Shown: in pieces, positions 18,180 through 27,084 of the stretch
Layout of the letters: each line of letters starts with the position of its first letter
Position numbering within the stretch: position 1 is the stretch's first letter
Origin: JACDAN01 sp963802375
GTDB lineage: Bacteria > Actinomycetota > Thermoleophilia > Gaiellales > Gaiellaceae
DNA length: 64,000 nucleotides
Assembly: GCA_963802375.1 (NCBI GenBank)
Contig: CAWDIJ010000010.1
Coordinates: 62,001-126,000 of the forward strand
Direction of reading: 5' to 3'
Position numbers and translations under genes: made by a program
Notes under the pieces: model-generated
What the model was told of the DNA's origin: nothing
The model's database searches: none
The model's input: only the letters and a program-made list of their open reading frames with translations

Positions 18180-18234
18180 TGCCACCTGAACTGCCACCTC
18201 TGAACCGTGGCGTTCAGCGTCCGTTCAGGTGGCA
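18180..18234. promoter_or_regulatory. Probable response-regulator operator between pepSY and the two-component genes
   Basis: A perfect 12-bp inverted pair TGCCACCTGAAC and GTTCAGGTGGCA brackets two further half-sites: TGCCACCT-C-TGAAC and GTTCAG. On the plus strand GTTCAG repeats at 11-base spacing, the helical phasing bound by OmpR/PhoP-type dimers. The regulator is the adjacent gene, so autoregulation and control of pepSY are likely. Confidence 0.6.
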
Positions 18235-18265
18235 TCGTGGACGGTGCCCGTGCGGGAGGTCGAGA

Positions 18266-18961
18266 GTGAAGGTGCTCGTCGTCGAAGACGACCGCAAGAT
18301 CGCCGGCGCCGTCGCTCGCGGCTTGCAGGACGAAGGCTTCACGGTCGAGATCGCGCTCGACGGCCACGACGGGCTGTGGATGGCGACCGAGGGCGCCTAC
18401 GACGCGATCGTGCTGGACATCATGCTGCCCGGGCGCAACGGCTACCTGGTGTGCGGCGACCTACGGGCGGCTGGCAACTGGACGCCGATCCTCATGCTCA
18501 CCGCAAAGGATGGCGAGCTCGACGAGGCAGAGGCGCTGGACACGGGTGCCGACGACTACCTCACCAAGCCGTTCTCGTTCCCGGTGCTCGTCGCCCGGCT
18601 GCGGGCGCTGGTCCGGCGAGCCGGCGGCCGCGATCCGGCTCCGATGAACATCGGCCAGCTGCGCGTCGACACGACGGCACGCCGCGTCTGGTCCGGTGAC
18701 ACGGAGATCGCCCTGACCGCTCGGGAGTTCGACGTCCTCGCCTTCCTCGTCCGGCGCGCCGGCCAGGTGCACTCCAAGCGGGACATCCTCGCCGCCGTGT
18801 GGGAGTTCGACTTCGACGGCGACCCGAACATCGTCGAGGTCTACGTCGGCCGCTTGAGGCGCAAGATCGACCAGCCCTTCGGGACGAACCACTTCACGAC
18901 CGTGCGCGGTGCCGGGTACCGCATCGAGGCGACGACGCCCGCGAGCAGAGATGGCCGGTGA
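18266..18961 (+). CDS. OmpR/PhoB-family response regulator
   Basis: 231 residues, intact. Receiver domain: MKVLVVEDDRKIAGAVARGL (acidic pocket), VLDIMLPGRNGYLVC (phosphoacceptor Asp near residue 51), ILMLTAKDGELDEAEALDTG and ADDYLTKPFSFPVLVARLRA (conserved Lys). Winged helix: LTAREFDVLAFLVRRAGQVH, VEVYVGRLRRKIDQPFGTNH, FTTVRGAGYRIEATT. It is phosphorylated by the kinase encoded next, whose ATG lies eleven bases before its own stop. The probable operator lies directly upstream. Confidence 0.9.
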   Translation: MKVLVVEDDRKIAGAVARGLQDEGFTVEIALDGHDGLWMATEGAYDAIVLDIMLPGRNGYLVCGDLRAAGNWTPILMLTAKDGELDEAEALDTGADDYLTKPFSFPVLVARLRALVRRAGGRDPAPMNIGQLRVDTTARRVWSGDTEIALTAREFDVLAFLVRRAGQVHSKRDILAAVWEFDFDGDPNIVEVYVGRLRRKIDQPFGTNHFTTVRGAGYRIEATTPASRDGR

Positions 18962-20204
18962 GCGGCGTGGCGGCACGATCCGCCTGCGCGTCACGCTCCT
19001 GGCGACCGTCGCCGTCGCCATCGTGCTGGTGGTCACGTCGATCCTGCTCGTCGCCCGCCAGCGCGCCGCCTTCGTCGAGCAGCTCGACGACGCGCTGGAG
19101 CGGGACGCCGCCCGCGTGGCGGCTGCGTTCGCCTCCGGAGACGGTGTGGCGGACGGGACACTCGGCGACGACGACGTCGGCATCCTGGTCGTCACGGACG
19201 ACGGGCGAGAGTTGGTTCGGTCGGCGGGCTACGACGACGGAGACGGCGACCGCGTCGCCTCCCAGGCATTCGTCGCGCCGGACGGCACACAGGGTGTGGT
19301 GTTCGCTGCGTCCTCGCTCGAGGACGTCGACGAGAACGTCGGCGCGCTCATCGCCTCGCTGGCCTGGATCGTTCCGCTGGCGATCGCGGCGCTGGCCGGA
19401 ATCGTGTGGATCGTCGTCGGCCGGACGCTGCGCCCCGTGGAGGCGATCCGGGCGCAGGTCGCAGCGATCGGCATGCAGCAGCTGGACCGCCGTGTCTCCG
19501 AGCCCCCCGGCCATGACGAGATCTCCCGCCTGGCGGCGACGATGAACGAGATGCTCGAACGACTCGAGCGGTCGTCGATCCGCCAGCAGCGCTTCGTCGC
19601 AGATGCTTCGCACGAGCTACGCACCCCGCTGACCCGGATGCGGGCGGAGCTGGAGGCCGGTACCGCGACGCCGGCCAGCCTGCTCGAGGAGCTGGAGGCC
19701 CAGCAGCGGATGATCGAGGACCTGCTCGTGCTGGCCCGTGCCGACGCAGGTGCGCTCGACAGCGGCCGTGGCCCAGTTGATCTCGACGACCTCGTGCTGG
19801 AGGAGGTCCGAGCCCGCCGGGCGATCGGCGCAACGATCGACGCGACCGCCGTGTCAGCAGCCCAGGTCGCCGGAAACGCCGATCAGCTGCGGCGAGTCGT
19901 GCGGAATCTGATCGACAACGCCGTCCGCCACGCCACCTCGACCGTCAAGATCGGGCTGGTCGAGCGAGACGGGCAGGCGGTGCTCACGGTCAGTGACGAC
20001 GGCCCCGGGATCCCGCCAGAGCGTCGCGCTGAGGTCTTCGAGCGCTTCACCCGACTCGACGACGCTCGGTCGGGTGGCGGGGGGCGGACCGGACTCGGGC
20101 TGGCGATCGCTCACGACCTCGTCGCCAGTCACGGGGGCGAGATCGTCGTCGAGGGTGGGCCAGGCGCGCGGTTCGTCGTCACGCTGCCGATCGGCCATCG
20201 ATAG
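18951..20204 (+). CDS. Sensor histidine kinase
   Basis: 417 residues, intact, membrane protein. TM1 is LRVTLLATVAVAIVLVVTSI, then an acidic extracytoplasmic domain of about 100 residues (many DDGD runs, perhaps cation sensing), TM2 ASLAWIVPLAIAALAGIVWI, HAMP domain (RTLRPVEAIRAQVAAIGMQQ), H-box DASHELRTPLTRMRAE (His near 219), N-box NLIDNAVRHA, G1 DDGPGIPPERRAE, F-box FERFTRLDD and G2 GLGLAIAHDLV. A complete, canonical kinase partnered with the upstream response regulator. The ligand is not evident; PepSY pairing suggests envelope or metal signals. Confidence 0.9.
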   Translation: MAGERRGGTIRLRVTLLATVAVAIVLVVTSILLVARQRAAFVEQLDDALERDAARVAAAFASGDGVADGTLGDDDVGILVVTDDGRELVRSAGYDDGDGDRVASQAFVAPDGTQGVVFAASSLEDVDENVGALIASLAWIVPLAIAALAGIVWIVVGRTLRPVEAIRAQVAAIGMQQLDRRVSEPPGHDEISRLAATMNEMLERLERSSIRQQRFVADASHELRTPLTRMRAELEAGTATPASLLEELEAQQRMIEDLLVLARADAGALDSGRGPVDLDDLVLEEVRARRAIGATIDATAVSAAQVAGNADQLRRVVRNLIDNAVRHATSTVKIGLVERDGQAVLTVSDDGPGIPPERRAEVFERFTRLDDARSGGGGRTGLGLAIAHDLVASHGGEIVVEGGPGARFVVTLPIGHR

Positions 20205-20207
20205 CGT
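20202..20207 (+). promoter_or_regulatory. -10 box TAGCGT, leaderless start of the hotdog gene
   Basis: TAGCGT overlaps the kinase stop codon and is followed by six bases and an ATG, so the downstream gene can have its own leaderless transcript. Confidence 0.45.
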
Positions 20208-20213
20208 CGAACC

Positions 20214-21158
20214 ATGGCCGAGCTCACGGACGCGGGCTTCGACACGCCCATCACGGTCAGCGGGCCGTTGCGGTCGCCGGCCCAGCTGCTCGGCGAGCAG
20301 AGCTACGACGGCCACGCCAGCGTCCATGACGGCGACACCGCAGCGTCGCTCGGTCTGACCGGGGCGCCGATCGAGGCACCGACCCACTTCAGCCAGTTCG
20401 ACCCGCTGGCCGTGGCGCTCTGGGGCACGGAGTGGTTCGAGCACGGCTGCATCAGCAGCCACTTCCAGACGATGGTGGTCGAGGGGGAAGAGGTCCAGGC
20501 GTCGATGACGACGACGGGGCCGCGAGCGGCGCGCATCGAGGCGCACCTCACCGACGGGCGTCCGGTGCTGGCCGGCACGGCGTCGGTCGGGCCCGACCAC
20601 CCGGAGACGGAGCTCGAAGCTCGGCTCAACCGTCTCGGCGATCCCGGCGAGCTGTTCATCGTCGACCAGCTCCACGTCGGCATGCGCCAGCGCCAGGAGC
20701 GACCGGTTTCGATCACCCACGCCGAGCGCAACGGCGCGCTGTATCCGTTCTCCCTGGCCGAGAAGCTGGAGTGCATCACGGAGCGCCATGACTGGTACAC
20801 GCCCGAGGGCGCCGACTCATCTCCCTGGGGGCGAGCCGTCGTGCCGACCGAGATGATCAGCGTGCTCGTGCACAAGGCCGGGCCCGACCTCCCGGTCCGC
20901 CGTCCGTCACTCGGATTGTTCCTTGACCTCGAGGTCCGCCTGATCAGCGGGCCGGTCTTCGTCGACCAGGCCTATGTCGTCGAGCACGAGATCGTCGGGC
21001 TCGGTCAGAGCCGCCGCACCGAGAGCTATTGGACGCGGAGCACCGTGACCGATGCCGAACGAGGCGTTGTCGCGGCGAGGGTGCTCCTGCACTCCGGGGT
21101 GTTCAAGGAGTCGTACCCCGAGTACCCGCGAGAGCGCCTCAGCGCGGAGAACAGATGA
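20214..21158 (+). CDS. Hotdog-fold (MaoC-like) protein of unknown function
   Basis: 314 residues, intact. Two hotdog-like halves: SYDGHASVHDGDTAASLGLT, GAPIEAPTHFSQFDPLAVAL and SSHFQTMVVEGEEVQASMTT in the first; VRLISGPVFVDQAYVVEHEI and RTESYWTRSTVTDAERGVVA in the second. The fold is that of hydratases and thioesterases acting on acyl-CoA, but the catalytic D-x4-H of true MaoC hydratases is not clear, so no reaction is assigned. Its 3' end overlaps the convergent nitroreductase-like gene by 20 bases. Confidence 0.6.
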   Translation: MAELTDAGFDTPITVSGPLRSPAQLLGEQSYDGHASVHDGDTAASLGLTGAPIEAPTHFSQFDPLAVALWGTEWFEHGCISSHFQTMVVEGEEVQASMTTTGPRAARIEAHLTDGRPVLAGTASVGPDHPETELEARLNRLGDPGELFIVDQLHVGMRQRQERPVSITHAERNGALYPFSLAEKLECITERHDWYTPEGADSSPWGRAVVPTEMISVLVHKAGPDLPVRRPSLGLFLDLEVRLISGPVFVDQAYVVEHEIVGLGQSRRTESYWTRSTVTDAERGVVAARVLLHSGVFKESYPEYPRERLSAENR

Positions 21159-21579
21159 CGACCGGGATGTCCCGGTCCGTGCGCCGCTGGTAGTCGCGAT
21201 ACCCGCTGTACGCGGACGTGATCTGCGGCCAGAGATCCGCCTTCTCCTGTGCCGTCGCGGTCCTCGCCCGCCACGGCGAGCGGTCTCCGTCGATCGTCAG
21301 CTCGACATCGGGCGCGGCGACGAGGTTGCGGTACCAGTCGGGATCCCGATGGTCGCCGCCCTTCGACGCAACGAGCACGACGCGGTCGTCCTCGGCGATA
21401 GGTGCCGTCAGCATCGTCGCCCGGTGCTTGCCGCTCTTGCGGCCGACAGTGTGCAGCTCCACCACCTTCATCGAGCCGACGGTGCGACCGAACAAGCCCC
21501 CGGAGACGGACATCCAGAAGCGGTGAGCCACGTTCAGCGCGCGTGCCGAGCAGTCGGTGAGAGCGTCGCGGACGTCCAT
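21139..21579 (-). CDS. Deazaflavin (F420)-dependent nitroreductase-family protein (DDN-like)
   Basis: 146 residues, intact. KVVELHTVGRKSGKHRATML, VLVASKGGDHRDPDWYRNLV, AAPDVELTIDGDRSPWRART and YSGYRDYQRRTDRDIPVVIC match the Ddn/FDOR-B split barrel: G-R-K-S-G binds the deazaflavin phosphate tail and G-G-D-x-x-x-P-x-W-Y-x-N-L is the family hallmark. It would reduce quinones or similar acceptors with F420H2, implying F420 biosynthesis in the host. TACGCT lies six bases before the ATG (leaderless). Confidence 0.85.
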   Translation of the reverse strand: MDVRDALTDCSARALNVAHRFWMSVSGGLFGRTVGSMKVVELHTVGRKSGKHRATMLTAPIAEDDRVVLVASKGGDHRDPDWYRNLVAAPDVELTIDGDRSPWRARTATAQEKADLWPQITSAYSGYRDYQRRTDRDIPVVICSPR

Positions 21580-21585
21580 AGAGCC

Positions 21586-21591
21586 AGCGTA
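21586..21591 (-). promoter_or_regulatory. -10 box TACGCT, leaderless start of the DDN-like gene
   Basis: TACGCT, six bases, then ATG on the minus strand. Confidence 0.45.
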
Positions 21592-21625
21592 GGGAGCACC
21601 GGAACAGAAACGGGTCGGTCGGGGT

Positions 21626-21643
21626 TATACTTGCGTACGCAAG
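21626..21643 (+). promoter_or_regulatory. Pirin promoter with a perfect 14-bp palindrome
   Basis: TATACT (-10) runs directly into the perfect palindrome CTTGCGTACGCAAG, which would cover the transcription start. It is shaped like a MarR- or TetR-type operator. The ribosome site AAGGAG and the ATG of pirin follow 17 bases on. Confidence 0.55.
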
Positions 21644-21660
21644 AACTTCAAGGAGCGAAG

Positions 21661-22619
21661 ATGCCTGCCGTCACCGCCGACACCGCCACGTTGCCTCGCC
21701 TCCCCGAGCTGGGTCCGGACAGCGCGACCGTCCGGTCCGTTCCGTGACCACGGCGCCGCAGGGCCACGAGGGCGAGGGCTTCCCGGTGCGTCGAGCCTTC
21801 GCCGGTGTCGATCCACGTGACCTCGACCCGTTCATCCACATGGACCAGATGGGTGAGGTCGAGTACGCGCCGTACGAGCCGCGAGGGACCGACTGGCATC
21901 CGCACCGCGGCTTCGAGACGGTGACCTACATCATGGACGGCACCTTCCTGCACCAGGATTCGCACGGTGGAGGCGGCTCGATCACCAACGGCGGCACCCA
22001 GTGGATGACGGCCGGATCCGGGCTCCTGCACATCGAGACGCCTCCCGAGGAGCTCGTGGTCAGCGGCGGCTTGTTCCACGGTGTCCAGCTGTGGGTGAAC
22101 CTGCCGGCCGCCGACAAGCTGACCGCGCCGCGATACCAGAACCTCGATGCGGAGCTGGTGACGCTGGTGTCGTCGCCCGACGGTGGCGCCCTGCTCCGGC
22201 TCATCGCCGGTGAGGTCGCCGGGTTCCGCGGCCCTGGCTCGACGCACACGCCGATCGTCGTGGCGCACGCCACCATCGCGCCGGGTGCCCGGCTGACCGT
22301 GCCGTGGCCGACCGACTTCAACGCGCTGGCCTACGTGCTCGCCGGCTCGGGAAGCGCCGGGACCGAGCGTCGACCCGTGCAGGTCGGACAGCTGACCGTC
22401 TTCGGCGGTGGCGACACGATCACGCTGGATGGGCCGGCCTCCGGTGGGCAGCCGCTCGAGGTGCTGCTGCTCGGCGGGCAGCCGATCCGCGAGCCGATCG
22501 CGGCGTACGGCCCGTTCGTCATGAACACCCGCGCCGAGCTGGTGCAGGCTGTCGAGGACTTCCAGGCCGGCCGCCTCGGCACCGTCCCCGCCGACGGCCT
22601 GCGTCCCTACCGCGGCTGA
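21661..22619 (+). CDS. Pirin-family cupin protein, one frameshift
   Basis: About 319 residues. The start MPAVTADTATLPRLPELGPD is in one frame to about 21740, the rest in another (TTAPQGHEGEGFPVRRAFAG). The N-terminal cupin is complete: FIHMDQMGEVEYAPYEPRGT, WHPHRGFETVTYIMDG (His ligands), HQDSHGGGGSITNGGTQWMT and GLLHIETPPEELVVSGGLFH (third His and Glu). The C-terminal cupin includes HATIAPGARLTVPWPTDFNA. Bacterial pirins are often quercetinase-like or redox co-regulators; the physiological role here is unknown. The promoter holds a strong palindrome, suggesting inducible expression. Confidence 0.85.
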
Positions 22620-22680
22620 TCCCGGATTCGCGATCCGGAGGCGATCGCGAGCTCGAAGCGCGGTCCGGCATGATGGTCCC

Positions 22681-23978
22681 ATGACCGGCGATCGGGCGTG
22701 GGGCTTCCGCACGAGAGCCATCCACGCCGGCGCCCGTCCTGACCCGGTGAGCGGAGCACGGGCCGTTCCGATCGTGCAGAGCACGAGCTTCGTGTTCGAA
22801 GACGCCGCTGACGCCGCCGACCTGTTCGCGCTTCAGAAGTTCGGCGTCATCTACTCCCGCATCGCCAACCCGACCGTCGCCGTGTTCGAGGAGCGGGTCG
22901 CCAGCCTGGAGGGCGGCATCGGCGCCGTCGCCGCGGCGAGCGGCCAGTCGGCCGAGTTCCTCACCATCGCCGCGCTGTGCCGGACCGGCGACCACGTCGT
23001 GTCGTCGGCGCAGCTCTACGGCGGCACGCGCACGCTGCTCGAGGTCACGCTCGCCCGCTTCGGCGTCGTCACGACGTTCGTGCCGGGCACCGATCCGGCC
23101 GCGTTCGCCGCCGCAATCGGCCCGACGACCCGTTGCGTCTACACCGAGCTCATCGCCAACCCGTCGGGTGCCGTCGCCGACCTCGAGGGCCTGGCCGACG
23201 TCGCCCACGCCGCCGGGATCCCGCTGATCGTCGACTCGACCACGGCCACGCCGTACCTGTGCCGGCCGATGGAGTGGGGCGCCGACATCGTGCTCCACTC
23301 GGCGACGAAGTTCCTCGGCGGGCACGGCACCTCGCTCGGCGGGGTGGTCGTCGAGTCGGGTCGCTTCGACTGGGGCAACGGCAACTTCCCGGCGATGACC
23401 GAGCCGGTCGCCTCCTACGGCGGGCTGTCGTGGTGGGGGAACTTCGGCGAATACGGGTTCCTGCACGCGCCTGCGGGCCGAGCAGCTGCGTGACGTCGGG
23501 CCGGCGCTCTCGCCGTTCAATGCCTTCCTCCTCCTGCAGGGCGTCGAGACGCTGCCGCAGCGGATGGACGCCCACCTCGCCAACACGCCGTGCAGTCGTC
23601 GACTTCCTCCAGCAACATCCGGCGGTGGCGTGGGTGTGCTGGCCCGGCACACCCGATCACCCCGACCACGCTCGTGCGCAGCGCTATCTGCCGCGCGGGC
23701 CGGGCGCCATCGTCTCATTCGGCGTCGTCGGTGGCCGTGACGCGGGCCGGCGATTCGTCGAATCGGTCCAGCTGTGCAGCCACCTCGCCAACATCGGTGA
23801 CGTCCGCACGCTCGTCATCCACCCGGCATCGACGACCCACCAGCAGCTCGACGACGACGCCCTCGTCGCCGGCGGTGTCGGCCCGGACCTCGTGCGCATC
23901 TCGATCGGCCTGGAGGACGCGGAGGACATCTGCTGGGATCTCGACCAGGCGCTGACCGCGGCGGTGAAGCATGACTGA
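22681..23978 (+). CDS. metY: O-acetylhomoserine sulfhydrylase (MetY-like), frameshifted
   Basis: PLP enzyme of the Cys/Met metabolism family, about 430 residues. FRTRAIHAGARPDPVSGARA, PIVQSTSFVFEDAADAADLF, YSRIANPTVAVFEERVASLE, AAASGQSAEFLTIAALCRTG and the PLP-lysine site LHSATKFLGGHGTSLGG identify it. After about 23475 and 23590 the frame changes: SPFNAFLLLQGVETLPQRMD, VQLCSHLANIGDVRTLVIHP, STTHQQLDDDALVAGGVGPD, VRISIGLEDAEDICWDLDQA. It makes homocysteine from O-acetylhomoserine and sulfide. The two indels look like single inserted Cs. Overlaps the CoA-binding gene by eight bases. Confidence 0.85.
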
Positions 23979-24465
23979 GCTGACGATCGCCGACCCTTCG
24001 GCCCGGGAGCGCCTCGAGATCATCCGGCGCACGCGGACGGTCGCCATCCTCGGGATGTCGACCGACCCGAGTCGAGCCAGCTACTTCGTGGCGACCTACC
24101 TGCTGTCGTCGACCTGCTCGTTCGAGAAGGTCTGGTTCGTCAACCCGAAGGGCGGCGAGGTGTTCGGGCGACCCGTCCACCCGTCGCTGGAGGACCTGCC
24201 CGGGACGCCCGACCTCGTCGACGTGTTCCGCCGTCGCGAGGACCTGCCGGCGGTCGCCAAGGAGGTCGTCGCGCTCGGAGGCGTGCAGACGCTGTGGTTC
24301 CAGCTCGGGCTGCGCAACGACGAGGCGGCGGCCATCGCCACGGCCGCCGGCATGACGGTCGTGCAGAACCGCTGCCTGAAGATCGAGCACGCCCGCTTCC
24401 ACGGTGGGCTGCACCTCGCCGGGTTCGACACCGGCGTCGTGTCCTCCCGCCGCGGCGCGCCCTGA
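23971..24465 (+). CDS. CoA-binding domain protein
   Basis: 164 residues, intact. A Rossmann-like CoA-binding fold: VAILGMSTDPSRASYFVATY, VWFVNPKGGEVFGRPVHPSL, EDLPGTPDLVDVFRRREDLP, VQTLWFQLGLRNDEAAAIAT and MTVVQNRCLKIEHARFHGGL. Family members are succinyl-CoA-synthetase-like small proteins of unclear role. The gene is repeatedly found directly behind O-acetylhomoserine sulfhydrylase in many bacteria, and overlaps it here, supporting a role in sulfur-amino-acid or CoA-linked metabolism. Confidence 0.85.
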   Translation: MTELTIADPSARERLEIIRRTRTVAILGMSTDPSRASYFVATYLLSSTCSFEKVWFVNPKGGEVFGRPVHPSLEDLPGTPDLVDVFRRREDLPAVAKEVVALGGVQTLWFQLGLRNDEAAAIATAAGMTVVQNRCLKIEHARFHGGLHLAGFDTGVVSSRRGAP

Positions 24466-24476
24466 TCGGGCCTGCG

Positions 24477-24999
24477 TCAGGCCCGCACCATCTCCAGCAG
24501 TGTCGTGACGGTGCGCCAGTTGCGGGTCGTGCCGTCAGCCGCGGCGGCGCCCTTCGTCAAGGCCTGCGCGAGCTTGCTGCGGCCCAGGCCGTTCGGGAGG
24601 TACAGGTAGACCTCCTTGCCCCGCACCTCGTAGCGCTCCGGAGCGAACTGCTCCTGGTCGACCTTCGGTGCCGCGCCCTTGGCGCCTTCGACGAGGAACG
24701 TCACGTGAACGCTGGCGGTGTCATCGAACGGGCATTGCTCGACGACCTTGGCCAGCTGTGCGGCGGTGCGGATGGCGATCGGAGGGTCGAGCGACGTCTC
24801 GGCAGCGATGGCGCTGCGCAGCTTGCCGCGCCACGGCCGCCGCTGCGCCGATGGCACGGAACACGACATTGCCGCTCTGCACGTAGGTCCGCACGTCCTC
24901 GAAACCACAGCCCTCAGCGATGCGGCGAAGGTCGGCCATCGGCAGCTTCGTCTTGCCGCCGACGTTGACGCCGCGCAACAGCCCGACGTACACGGTCAC
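24477..24999 (-). CDS. DUF1697-family protein, frameshifted
   Basis: About 174 residues. VTVYVGLLRGVNVGGKTKLP, MADLRRIAEGCGFEDVRTYV and QSGNVVFRA begin the family consensus; after about 24840 the coding frame moves to AIAAETSLDPPIAIRTAAQL, VEQCPFDDTASVHVTFLVEG, EVYLYLPNGLGRSKLAQALT and TTRNWRTVTTLLEMVRA. DUF1697 proteins have an unknown function. GTG start is fixed by a GTGA overlap with the stop of the upstream oxidoreductase, so this is the last gene of a three-gene operon. Confidence 0.8.
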
Positions 25000-26055
25000 G
25001 GTTCGCCTGCCTCGATCACGGTCCCTCCATGGTCGGCGGAGCGGTACATCGCATCCACCAGATGATGCGCGGCGGCGGCCTCGGTGAACGGCAATGGGGA
25101 CGGCGCACCATCGCGCGCCGCCTCCAGGAATCGCGTCAGGGGATTGAAGCCGTGGCCGGCCCCGAACGGCACGAGCGGGCCAGCCGCGTCGCCGCCGGCC
25201 GCGCACGCCGCGTCCGCCAGCTCGACTCCGGACATCGTGTTCTCGTCCTCGCCCGCGAAGCGCCACCGCAGCACGCCGTCGGAATCTCCCTCGAGGACGA
25301 CGTAGAGCCGCTCGCAGATGACCTCGAGGCGGCGCATGTTGGGACGCTCGAGCAGGTCGTGCCACACCGTGGTCAGTGTGCCCAACGCGCCGCTCTCGAA
25401 GTCCAACCGAGCGACGGTTGCGTCGTCGATCCGCATCAGCCCGTGGTGCTGCCGAGCGGTCGCGCTGACCGATCGCACGGGCCCGAAGATCCAGCGGAGG
25501 ATGTCGACGTCGTGGATCGAGTGCTCGAGCAGCGCTCCACGCCCGGCGCGCGCGCGGATCCGCCCGCCACGTCGACGCGTACTGGCCCTGGACTGGCAGG
25601 TACTGGTCGTCGGAGAGGTTGACCGTCATCACGTGGCCCGCTCGCTCGTCATCGAGGAGGTGGCGAACCATCACGTAGCCGGGCAGGAACCGGAGGATCA
25701 GCCCGACCTGGTTGACGACGCCGGCTTGTTCGACGTCAGCGATCATCTGCTCGACGCGCGCCGCGTCGACGGCGAGCGGCTTCTCGCAGAACACGGCCCG
25801 TCCGGCGGCTGCTGCGTCGGCGACGAGGCGGGGGTGCTCCGACGTCCACGTGCAGACGAACACGACGTCGGCGAGCTCGACGAGCGCGTGCTCACTCACG
25901 GCGGCGGCGCCGGTCTGCTCGGCGAAGCTGGCGGCGCGGGCAGCGTCCGGATCGTGAACCGCGGCGAGCTCGTGGGGCACGCCGGCGCGCTCGAGCAGCC
26001 AGCGGTGGGCGCGGGTGATGAACCCGGCGCCGTGGAACCCGACGCGGAGCGTCAT
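24996..26055 (-). CDS. Gfo/Idh/MocA-family NAD(P)-dependent oxidoreductase, frameshifted
   Basis: About 353 residues. The Rossmann start MTLRVGFHGAGFITRAHRWL (GxGxxxxxH) is followed by AAVHDPDAARAASFAEQTGA, LADVVFVCTWTSEHPRLVAD and AVFCEKPLAVDA (the family EKP motif). The frame changes near 25540, then RLDFESGALGTLTTVWHDLL, LEVICERLYVVLEGDSDGVL and TRFLEAARDGAPSPLPFTEA follow. The family oxidises or reduces sugars, inositols and related polyols; the substrate is not readable. ATGA overlap with the channel gene upstream and GTGA with DUF1697 downstream. Confidence 0.8.
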
Positions 26056-26735
26056 TCGTCGGTGCCCGTCGGGGCCTCGCGGCGCCGCGGCTGCCAGGCG
26101 CTGACGATCTTGGCGACGGCCGTGACGAGGAACAGCTGGCCGAGCAGCGCTTCGAGCACGGCCAGGCTCTGGCCGGGGTTGCCGGCCGGCACGAGGTTGC
26201 CGTACCCGGTCGTGGTCAGCGTGATGAAGCTGAAGAAGAGGACGTCGGCGATCGTGCCGTCACCGGCATCGCCGAAGAACGGGGCCTCCTGCACCTCGCC
26301 GATGAACCGGTAGGAGAACGCAAAGGCGATGCCGAGGAGCAGGTACGCAGCGAGCGCCCCGAGGAACGTCTCGACATCGATTCGCTGGCGCTGGGCCACG
26401 TGGCGGACGATCGAAAAGGGCGCAACGACATAGAGCAGCGTGCTGCAGGCGAAGAGGACCGGCAGGAGGCTGTCGTCGGTCGGGTCGACGAGGTTGGCGA
26501 CCGCCGCGATTCCCGAAAGGACGAGCGCCACGATGGCCACGACCCGCACGAGTCTTCGCGCGTGCGAGACGTGGAGCGTCACTGTCACCGCGGCGATCTG
26601 CACGACGAGCACGATCGTGGCGCCCCACGGCTCGGTGAGCGTTACGGCGGTGACGTAGGTGGTGACGATCAGCACCAGCACGAAGCCGTAGCTGTCGAGG
26701 AACCGGTGGCGCTCGACCAACCGCAGCGGGGGCAT
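26052..26735 (-). CDS. Two-pore-domain-like potassium channel
   Basis: 227 residues, intact, with about six hydrophobic segments. The last pair flanks a pore helix and selectivity filter: FFSFITLTTTGYGNLVPAGN (filter TTTGYG at about residue 174). Upstream helices include YGFVLVLIVTTYVTAVTLTE, VRVVAIVALVLSGIAAVANL and LLPVLFACSTLLYVVAPFSI. This is an Ion_trans_2 type K+ channel without a regulatory RCK domain; the short C-tail is Arg-rich. First gene of the channel/oxidoreductase/DUF1697 operon, from a leaderless start. Confidence 0.85.
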   Translation of the reverse strand: MPPLRLVERHRFLDSYGFVLVLIVTTYVTAVTLTEPWGATIVLVVQIAAVTVTLHVSHARRLVRVVAIVALVLSGIAAVANLVDPTDDSLLPVLFACSTLLYVVAPFSIVRHVAQRQRIDVETFLGALAAYLLLGIAFAFSYRFIGEVQEAPFFGDAGDGTIADVLFFSFITLTTTGYGNLVPAGNPGQSLAVLEALLGQLFLVTAVAKIVSAWQPRRREAPTGTDE

Positions 26736-26741
26736 CGCGCC

Positions 26742-26747
26742 AGCGTA
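26742..26747 (-). promoter_or_regulatory. -10 box TACGCT, leaderless start of the channel operon
   Basis: TACGCT, six bases, then ATG. It is the same hexamer and spacing as upstream of the DDN-like gene. Confidence 0.45.
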
Positions 26748-26774
26748 GGGAGTGCCGTTCGGCCGGCGAGGGAG

Positions 26775-27059
26775 TCAATCGAGCCAGACGCGCTCGGCGC
26801 TGATCACCTCGATCGCCGGCTGCGACCACACGAAGCGCTCGACGTCGTCGAGCACGTGCTCGGCCTGACCGGCGCTGGACGACACCACGGCGAAGCCGAG
26901 CCGGGCCCGCTGCCACGCGTCCTGCGCGCCGACCTCGGCTGCGGAGATGCCGAAGCGCCGCCGCGCCGACTCGACGATCGACTTGACGACCTGGCGCTTG
27001 TCCTTCAGCGAGTGGGCATCCACGATCCGCACGTCGACCTCCATCGCCACCACGAACAC
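26775..27059 (-). CDS. DUF503-family protein
   Basis: 94 residues from the GTG (VFVVAMEVDVRIVDAHSLKD), then KRQVVKSIVESARRRFGISA, AEVGAQDAWQRARLGFAVVS and SSAGQAEHVLDDVERFVWSQ. The HSLKDKR and W-Q-R motifs are the DUF503 (YlxP) signature. YlxP genes often sit by rbfA or in ribosome-assembly operons, but not here. The GTG matches the usual MFVG-type N-terminus better than the internal ATG. Confidence 0.8.
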   Translation of the reverse strand: MFVVAMEVDVRIVDAHSLKDKRQVVKSIVESARRRFGISAAEVGAQDAWQRARLGFAVVSSSAGQAEHVLDDVERFVWSQPAIEVISAERVWLD

Positions 27060-27084
27060 GGCTACTCGAGCGCCACCGGGGCCG

